DNA of 5,661 nucleotides from JBAXGE01 sp044344145 (GTDB taxonomy: Bacteria; Planctomycetota; Phycisphaerae; WQYP01): the NCBI GenBank assembly GCA_044344145.1, contig JBIJDM010000195.1, positions 1 through 5,661 on the forward strand, written 5' to 3'. The position numbers and the translations under genes are program-made. Of this stretch, positions 1 through 5,661 are shown in pieces. The stretch's first letter is position 1, and every line of letters starts with the position of its first letter. The notes under the pieces are model-generated. The model searched no databases, was not told the origin of the DNA, and saw only the letters and a list, made by a program, of their open reading frames with translations.

Positions 1-4
1 AACG

Positions 5-2641
5 ATGAGCTATGAACTCTACGACACTTCCGCCCCTGAGGGTTTGAAGCCCGGCAGCAAAGGATTTTGCTCCGTGGCCCATACCGCAGGCATGCCCCGG
101 CAATTGGTGGAACGCTTGGAGAGTATCAGCGCTTATCGTCACGAGTTCCCAGCGGGCAGCAACAATCCGGCCAATCCTATCGCGTGGTCGCATTTGATCA
201 TGACTCTGACGGGCAAGGAATATCACATCCTGTCGCGGATTTGCGATAACGGCGTGGATTATTCCCAGCGGTCCAATTTTCTGGCCCATCATCTGGTTCT
301 GGAAACCAGTGAAGTCGTCGCCGGTGGTCCGCTCTGGTTGATGAATCAGACCGGGGTGCTGGCGGAGAATTGGGATGGCACTCTAAATGATCGCCTGCCG
401 CCGCGCATCATGCCTCTGGGTGATACCCCGGCGGGGCCGTGTCGGCAATGGCAGCACGCACTCGGTGATGCTGGCTGGGCGGGATTACTGGCGGAAACAT
501 TTGTCAAAACGCCCAAGAAGCCTGTCGGGCTGGTCTATGGCCGGGAACATGACGTATTGGCCCTGCTCAGTGAAGTTATGGCCTTGTTGCCCCCCGCGCT
601 GCGTTGGCAGTTGACCTTTAACACTTACTTTACCAGTCTGGCCGCCAGTGTTCGGTGCGGTTGGCGTTGCGGGATGCGCGATACCAACAGCGGTAGTGCC
701 GCGGCCCGTTATGGGGCCAGCGGTGGGTTGCTTATCAACCTGACCGATCCGGGCCAAATGCCTCCGTTAAAAGATTCATTGTGGGTGCAATATGCCCGCA
801 CCGGGGTTATGTCGGTGGAATTGTCCGCGCAACTGATGGGGCAACCACGTCCCTCTGTGGCCCCGGTGACCAAAGCCAAAGTAATTCCGCCGGTACTCGC
901 GGCCGCGACTGCGGCCGAAGCCGCCGTGGGGACGATTGATCTGGCCCCGATGGCTGCGGTTCCAGAAGCAACCCCGCTGGCGCCTGCCGTTGATCTGGGT
1001 GCACCGGCGATTCCGCTGCATACCGCCCCACCGCAACGCAAAGGCGACCGGGGTTGGACGGTGGACCCGCTCCAGACTTCAGAGCGGATTGTCGGCGATA
1101 TCACTGGTACCAAGTCGCTGCGCAGTCAGGAGAAAAAAGGCGCCGACAAATGGAAGCAATTGATCTTTATTTATTTGGGCGTACTTACGGCAGTGGCCGG
1201 GGTATTTTTCCTGCTTTGGTACGCGGGCAGCAATCGCAGTTCCAGCACCACTTATATATATAATACTGGTGCCCCGGTGGTCACCACCCTGCCGGCAGAA
1301 AACCGTGCCACCAATACAACCGTGACCCCGCCACCAACCTTTGTGCGTAAAGACCCCGACCCCGTTGTAACCACTCCAGTGGAACCGGTTGAATTACCGC
1401 CTATTGTCATCACGACCGACCCGGGCAGCGGTGGTCTGCAATTAAACAACCCCAACACCGTAGCCGCGACCCAGGGTACCACCCCGATGGTAACCACCAA
1501 GACGATTCAACTGACCAATTCTTTGGATCGGTTCGGCGGCGTAGCGATGTTGCGGGATAAGATTCAGAAATTTGCCCTGCCCGCCGCAGAACTGGGCCAG
1601 GTGAGTCCCGGATCCAAATTTGAATTGGTATTTCCCAATCAACAGGCCACATATGGTTTCCGCCGGGGTAATCTGGCAGGGAGTCTGAAGTTTGATCCGA
1701 TCATAGGCATGACCCCCGCATTTGCGGTGATCTGGACCGACGAAAATTCCGCCAATAAGCCCTTTGAAGTGGCCCGCGTCACGATGGAATCGGTGGGGCC
1801 GGAAATGACCTTCACCTGGCGTTCCGCCAATGCCGCCCGTCGCCCCGAAGTTTTTGATGTGGCCTATTGGATCATGCAGGCCTCGACCCCAAAATTCCAA
1901 AGTGATGCAACCGCTCTGCCGGTGCTGATGAAGTTTAAGCCCGTTACCGGCCCGTCAGTAGTCTTTACCCAAGCCACTACGGCGATTAACTTTGGCTTCA
2001 CGCTGCCGGAAGGGGTGATCGTTGCCCTCAGCGCTCCCATGCCGAAAGGCTGGACCTGTGAAATCTTCCAGGAATGGGCCGATCAAACCAAGAAGAACAT
2101 GCGCGATGCCACGCAAGTCGTATTGGTACGGCGCCCCACCACCGATAAGAGCGTCGCAGAAACATCATTCCGCGTGGAGTTCCTGCCCGGTTGGGATACC
2201 GTCAAGAGTACCTATACCGCCCGGGTGTCGGAACAACAAAACACCACAAGTATGTATGACAACCAGCTTCAGCAGGCCAAAGATCAGGTACAAAAAGTCC
2301 ATGATACCTATGCCCATCATGTGAATGACCTGCGCAACAACTGGCGTTGGTGGCAGGGATTGGATAACAACAATTCCGACCAGCAATTGTGGGACAAGCA
2401 CCACATGACCCGCCGGGGTGTGGTGGAAAAAGTGAACTGGTCCCAGGGACGTTATAAGGCCAAAGATCAGGAATATAAAGACAAATTAGCTGCTGCCCAG
2501 AAGGGCGTGGAAGACCTCAAAAAGACCATGGAAGGCCTGGGCAATGCCACCAAAGGCTTTGATGATTTGTCCGCGTTTGAATTAACGCTTAAACTGACCG
2601 AAGATGTACCCATGTTTAAGGTACCATTGAAAAAGAACTGA
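5..2641 (+). CDS. GAP1-N2 domain membrane protein (GTPase-associated protein 1-like)
   Basis: The N-terminus (about residues 1-140) looks like a GAP1-N2 domain. Family-type motifs are SAPEGLKPGSKGFCSVA (9-25), the following GMPRQLVERLE (29-39) and SNFLAHHLVLE (90-100). Residues 150-250 resemble the GAP1 middle region, with LLPPALRWQLTFNTYFTSL at 194-212 and CGWRC at 218-222. An Ala/Pro-rich linker (about 280-345) and a basic stretch lead to one membrane helix at 386-407. A Thr/Pro/Val-rich linker (410-500) follows, then beta-rich sequence (about 500-740), a helical hairpin (about 749-846) with Trp 780, 782, 783, 796 and 812, and a final beta-like segment. Lysines before the helix, and five of six cysteines on the N-terminal side, favour N-in/C-out. 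I see no Walker or other catalytic motif. The family is known from comparative genomics as a partner of GTPases in predicted conflict systems; acting as a membrane-anchored adaptor is my inference. The ATG at 5 fits, because the conserved domain starts within a few residues of it; only four bases precede it, so no ribosome binding site is visible. Confidence 0.9.
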   Translation: MSYELYDTSAPEGLKPGSKGFCSVAHTAGMPRQLVERLESISAYRHEFPAGSNNPANPIAWSHLIMTLTGKEYHILSRICDNGVDYSQRSNFLAHHLVLETSEVVAGGPLWLMNQTGVLAENWDGTLNDRLPPRIMPLGDTPAGPCRQWQHALGDAGWAGLLAETFVKTPKKPVGLVYGREHDVLALLSEVMALLPPALRWQLTFNTYFTSLAASVRCGWRCGMRDTNSGSAAARYGASGGLLINLTDPGQMPPLKDSLWVQYARTGVMSVELSAQLMGQPRPSVAPVTKAKVIPPVLAAATAAEAAVGTIDLAPMAAVPEATPLAPAVDLGAPAIPLHTAPPQRKGDRGWTVDPLQTSERIVGDITGTKSLRSQEKKGADKWKQLIFIYLGVLTAVAGVFFLLWYAGSNRSSSTTYIYNTGAPVVTTLPAENRATNTTVTPPPTFVRKDPDPVVTTPVEPVELPPIVITTDPGSGGLQLNNPNTVAATQGTTPMVTTKTIQLTNSLDRFGGVAMLRDKIQKFALPAAELGQVSPGSKFELVFPNQQATYGFRRGNLAGSLKFDPIIGMTPAFAVIWTDENSANKPFEVARVTMESVGPEMTFTWRSANAARRPEVFDVAYWIMQASTPKFQSDATALPVLMKFKPVTGPSVVFTQATTAINFGFTLPEGVIVALSAPMPKGWTCEIFQEWADQTKKNMRDATQVVLVRRPTTDKSVAETSFRVEFLPGWDTVKSTYTARVSEQQNTTSMYDNQLQQAKDQVQKVHDTYAHHVNDLRNNWRWWQGLDNNNSDQQLWDKHHMTRRGVVEKVNWSQGRYKAKDQEYKDKLAAAQKGVEDLKKTMEGLGNATKGFDDLSAFELTLKLTEDVPMFKVPLKKN

Positions 2642-2649
2642 CCGAACCG

Positions 2650-2672
2650 GGGCATGTTTCCGAGGTATGCCC
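2650..2672 (+). other. intergenic inverted repeat (possible hairpin)
   Basis: GGGCAT (2650-2655) is the exact reverse complement of ATGCCC (2667-2672), with an 11-base loop, nine bases after the stop codon of the first gene. No T-run follows, so it is not a typical intrinsic terminator. If real, it might act in mRNA stability or in setting the ratio of the two proteins. A six-base stem can arise by chance. An alternative pairing of CGAGG (2661-2665) with CCTCG (2693-2697) would compete with it because it uses part of the loop. Confidence 0.3.
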
Positions 2673-2706
2673 GGGTCCCTCACTGCACCGAGCCTCGAAG
2701 GCGATT

Positions 2707-2711
2707 GGGAG
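2707..2711 (+). promoter_or_regulatory. ribosome binding site of the second gene
   Basis: GGGAG lies seven bases before the ATG at 2719, a standard Shine-Dalgarno match and spacing. It supports 2719 as the start of the 976-residue protein and implies that this gene can initiate translation by itself rather than only by coupling to the gene upstream. Confidence 0.8.
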
Positions 2712-2718
2712 TTTTAGT

Positions 2719-5649
2719 ATGGCCGACTTTCAGCGGGTAGTAGAATTTTTACGCGATGTCCGGTTACCGCCTTTGGCGATCACGGACGAGCTCCGGCAAT
2801 ATGCTGCCCAGTATGCAGAATTGTGCCGTGCGGCCAATGAACGCCTGCGCCGTTGCTGCGCCTTTCTGGCGCAAGGCTACCGCGCGGAAGCGCGGCATTT
2901 GGCCGAAGAAAACCCCAACCTGCTGGATTTGGTGGCGGCGCTGGATTACCCCGAGTCGGTGGCATGGGCGGAATTCTGCCGGAGTGCGGATTTGCCGGTG
3001 CCTGAATCTCTGCAAATGGAACGTGCCGCCCAGCTTAATGAGGCCTACACGCAGGATGAACCGCTGGAACATCTGTTCGCGCGGCTGCGTTTGTTGAATC
3101 TGGCCCGGGCCTCGGTGGTGGAACGACTGAGTCTGATGCGCATGATTGCATCACAGGATGCGTCTTCGTTCTGGGATGGGGACATCCGGAGCTTTGAACG
3201 CGTGCGTCTGCGCGAACTGCCCAATGATTTTGTGGCGGCCGTCAAAGCCCAGGACTTCACCCGGATTCAGGAAATCTACGCAGAACTGACCCAGCAACCC
3301 TGGCGCGAAGTCCCACCTCAGGACTTGGTCCAGGCCGTAGGCGAAGCCTTCCAGCGGATGCAACGTCAGGCCGTGGAACAAGAACTGGACAACCTGCTGC
3401 CCGCGATACATGACGCCTTTGCCACCAAGGATCACGCCCTGTGCACCAATCTGCTGCAACAATGGAAGCAAACCGCTGACATGTCCCCACAGGGGATTGC
3501 GGGCAGTTTGAACGAGCAAATCCGCCATGTGGTGGAATGGGTTAATAACGAAAATGAAGCCCAAACCCGGCGTAATGCCTTTGAATCCGCCTGTCAGGAA
3601 CTAAATCAGTTGCTGGCCAGCGAGGCTCCTACTGCGGAATTGGAAGCGACCCTGGCCAAGATCAAGGGCTTTGACGAGGGCGTTCCCGAAGAATTACAGA
3701 CCCGCTATGACCAGCGCATCTTGGCCCGGCAAAAAGCCGGTCGGAATCGTTTCCGCCTCAAAGTGGCGGCGCTGATTGGAACCTTCCTGCTCATCGGCGG
3801 CGTGATTGCGGTGGTGATCATATTGCAGCGCGGCAATCAGGAAACCCAGACGGTAGCCGACAAAATTTCCGCAGCGAACAAAGCGCTGGATATCGCGCTG
3901 GCCGACAGCATCTATACCGATGCCCTCAAAGTGAATCCCGGCTTTGCCACCGCCGCGCCGGTGCTGGCGGCACATAAAGAAACCGAAACCATCCGGGCTC
4001 GTTTCCAGGAAGACAAGAGCCGTTTGGAACGGACTCTGGCCGAACTTAACGGCGCCTTGGAACCTACCCGGGCGTTACTCAACAACAGCAATACCACCGC
4101 AGAAAAACTATTGGCCGAGGGGCGGAACCTCGATAGTTTTGTCACCCAACTTAATGCATTGGGCGATTTGAAATGGGTGGACCCCGACGACCGTATTCTG
4201 AAATCAAAGTCGGAACTCGAAAATATGCGGGTCCAACTCCAGGAACAGGCCAATAAGAATATTGTCACCCGCATTAGCCAAGCCGAAGCGGAAGTGAATG
4301 CACTGCGTCAGGATACCACAACCGATCTGTCCAAACTCGAACTGCAGTTCGGCCAGGTACGCACCAAAGTGGCAACCATCAAGAGTATTGTCGGCATCGA
4401 AGAGGCCCAAAGCGCCAAGACCGAACGGTTACTCGCGGCCATTGATACCATCCGCAAAGATATGGCGCTCAATCGGGAACTCATGTTGGCGTTGCAAAAA
4501 GTACAAAAAGCCACCGGCACTCCGGAAGAATTGAATCGCGAACTTGATGGTTTTATCAAAAGTCATCCCACCGCGAAGCAGACCGCCGACTTCGTCCGTG
4601 CGGCGAATCGTAATTTAACGGTAAAATCTGTAGAAGCCTGGCGCGATTTGGTCCGCAGTTGGAATGGCAAATTTGAAGGCCTCTCAGCAGCCCAGGCGCA
4701 AGCCCGAATCGTGGAAATTGGTCGGTATATCACCGCTTACCCCGCCACACCGTTTATGAGTGATATCACCAGTTATGGTGAATATCTCAAACAGTCCACC
4801 GAAGCCACTGCCGAACAAAGTGTCTGGCAGAAAGATTTCGGTGATCTGTTGGCTAACCCGCTGGTGCGGGATATCGGATATATCAAAACCTCTGACGGGG
4901 TGATTCATCTCACCCTGGGCGATATCAAGTATGCGGAATCGCGTCTGGGCAACACCATCAATTACTCGTTTGAGAAACTCGACACCTTGGATGTCGCGAA
5001 ACGCATAAAAGTAGAAGTGATACCCCCGGCAACGATTCTGAATTCCAAGCCACTCCCATTGCCGCATGCCGTTATCGCCATCAATATGGCTGAACAAATC
5101 CGCAGGATTGATGAAAAGAACTGGGAAACCTGGGGCATCACAATGCTGGACGAAGTGCTGGCATCGAAAGACTCCAATTTGTTCATCAAAGCGCTGTTTG
5201 CTCAACAGTTAATGCGGACCTCAATTACTGTTACCGGCGGAGCGGTCAAGGATCTATACGATAAATCTCTCACCGTATTGGCACGTCAAGATCCAAACCT
5301 GCAATGGTTTGCGCTACCGGCCACTGCCGTGGAATCACTGGAGCAAGCTCTAGCCCTTATTCCCAAGAGTGATGTCGTCCTCGCCCGGTTGGCCCAACGC
5401 AAGAAAGACCTGTTCACCAATTTGACTCAGGACTTTGCGGGCTACGGCGTGCTGATGAAAGACGCCACAAGTTGGACCGTCTACACCAACGATATTGGTA
5501 AAATGGACGGGATGAGGATTGTGGTTCTGCGGGGCACGGCCAGCACCAGCCTGCAAACTATTGGCAAGATCGAAGCCGCCAAACCGAAACTGGACACCAG
5601 CCTGATTACCGATTTGCCGCAGGGCCAGATTGTGATGTTCTTCAAATAA
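2719..5649 (+). CDS. uncharacterised single-pass membrane protein with long extracytoplasmic coiled coil
   Basis: I cannot assign a function or named family. Residues 1-345 are mostly helical, charged and apparently cytoplasmic. The segment around 120-167 (ARLRLLNLARASVVERL, then SFWDGDIRSFERVRLREL) feels like a recurring element of planctomycete/verrucomicrobial proteins, but that is recollection. A basic stretch (RNRFRLK, 342-348) precedes one membrane helix at 349-369, predicting N-in/C-out. All six cysteines (36, 46, 47, 87, 242, 292) lie before the helix and none in the 607 residues after it, which agrees. A TPR-like unit may lie at about 386-412 (DALKVNPGFATA). Long Glu/Gln/Lys/Ala-rich helices, probably coiled coil, run from about 415 to 600. 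Mixed sequence follows, with beta-like segments at about 718-770 and 905-976, the latter ending in PQGQIVMFF. There is no nucleotide-binding or protease motif. The start is fixed by GGGAG seven bases upstream. It lies 77 bases after the GAP1-N2 gene on the same strand and shares its topology, so a joint membrane complex is a reasonable inference. Confidence 0.92.
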   Translation: MADFQRVVEFLRDVRLPPLAITDELRQYAAQYAELCRAANERLRRCCAFLAQGYRAEARHLAEENPNLLDLVAALDYPESVAWAEFCRSADLPVPESLQMERAAQLNEAYTQDEPLEHLFARLRLLNLARASVVERLSLMRMIASQDASSFWDGDIRSFERVRLRELPNDFVAAVKAQDFTRIQEIYAELTQQPWREVPPQDLVQAVGEAFQRMQRQAVEQELDNLLPAIHDAFATKDHALCTNLLQQWKQTADMSPQGIAGSLNEQIRHVVEWVNNENEAQTRRNAFESACQELNQLLASEAPTAELEATLAKIKGFDEGVPEELQTRYDQRILARQKAGRNRFRLKVAALIGTFLLIGGVIAVVIILQRGNQETQTVADKISAANKALDIALADSIYTDALKVNPGFATAAPVLAAHKETETIRARFQEDKSRLERTLAELNGALEPTRALLNNSNTTAEKLLAEGRNLDSFVTQLNALGDLKWVDPDDRILKSKSELENMRVQLQEQANKNIVTRISQAEAEVNALRQDTTTDLSKLELQFGQVRTKVATIKSIVGIEEAQSAKTERLLAAIDTIRKDMALNRELMLALQKVQKATGTPEELNRELDGFIKSHPTAKQTADFVRAANRNLTVKSVEAWRDLVRSWNGKFEGLSAAQAQARIVEIGRYITAYPATPFMSDITSYGEYLKQSTEATAEQSVWQKDFGDLLANPLVRDIGYIKTSDGVIHLTLGDIKYAESRLGNTINYSFEKLDTLDVAKRIKVEVIPPATILNSKPLPLPHAVIAINMAEQIRRIDEKNWETWGITMLDEVLASKDSNLFIKALFAQQLMRTSITVTGGAVKDLYDKSLTVLARQDPNLQWFALPATAVESLEQALALIPKSDVVLARLAQRKKDLFTNLTQDFAGYGVLMKDATSWTVYTNDIGKMDGMRIVVLRGTASTSLQTIGKIEAAKPKLDTSLITDLPQGQIVMFFK

Positions 5650-5661
5650 TGCCACGGGATA

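Noticed and set aside
1094..1117. GDITGTKS (residues 364-371 of the first protein) as a Walker A motif
   Set aside because: The pattern needs Gly where this has Thr369, it lies in a linker just before the membrane helix, and no Walker B or surrounding NTPase fold is visible.
1252..1264. TATATATATAAT-like run as an internal promoter -10 element
   Set aside because: No TTGACA-like -35 element lies at suitable spacing, and the bases are accounted for by Tyr-Ile-Tyr-Asn codons inside the first gene.
1442..1900. 152-codon open frame on the minus strand inside the first gene
   Set aside because: It is antisense to a well-supported gene, with Gly/His-rich composition typical of a complementary-strand shadow.
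2650..2672. Intrinsic terminator between the two genes
   Set aside because: The hairpin has only a six-base perfect stem and is followed by GGGTCCC rather than a T-run, so read-through into the second gene is more likely.
2654..2740. Short 28-codon frame in the gap, starting at ATG 2654 and running into the second gene
   Set aside because: Its only G-rich upstream sequence is one base from the ATG, it overlaps the well-supported start at 2719, and the peptide has no recognisable features.
4684..5205. 173-codon open frame on the minus strand inside the second gene
   Set aside because: It lies wholly antisense to a long, coherent coding frame; its protein has no domain-like pattern and is best explained as a shadow.

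Overview
The window is almost fully occupied by two long, co-directional protein-coding genes on the plus strand, at 5-2641 (878 aa) and 2719-5649 (976 aa), separated by a 77-base gap. I see no RNA genes, insertion sequences, CRISPR arrays or long DNA repeats. The base composition is moderately GC-rich by eye. The style of both proteins (large membrane-anchored proteins with Pro/Thr/Ala linkers, no close match to proteobacterial or firmicute genes) suggests a member of the Planctomycetes-Verrucomicrobia group, most likely a verrucomicrobial or related genome. This is an inference from protein style, not from a phylogenetic marker.

Gene 1 begins with what I recognise as a GAP1-N2 domain (GTPase-associated protein 1, N-terminal domain type 2). 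Comparative genomics linked this family to NTPase-centred bacterial conflict systems. The domain is followed by a middle region resembling GAP1-M, an Ala/Pro-rich linker, one transmembrane helix, a Thr/Pro/Val-rich linker and a beta-rich outer region containing a long Trp/Asn-rich helical hairpin. Gene 2 is an uncharacterised protein with a helical inner region of about 345 residues, one transmembrane helix, a long predicted coiled-coil region and two beta-containing segments near the C-terminus.

Both proteins share one plan: a cytoplasmic N-terminal part, a single membrane helix about 35-45% along the chain, and a larger extracytoplasmic C-terminal part. Basic residues before each helix and the skewed distribution of cysteines support this orientation. 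The genes are probably co-transcribed, and their products could form a membrane complex coupling a cytoplasmic partner (in this family, expected to be a GTPase) to something outside the inner membrane. No NTPase or effector enzyme is encoded here, so the window holds at most part of a system. Sequence at both edges (ATGA at 5-8, TAATG at 5647-5651) is compatible with further tightly packed genes on either side.
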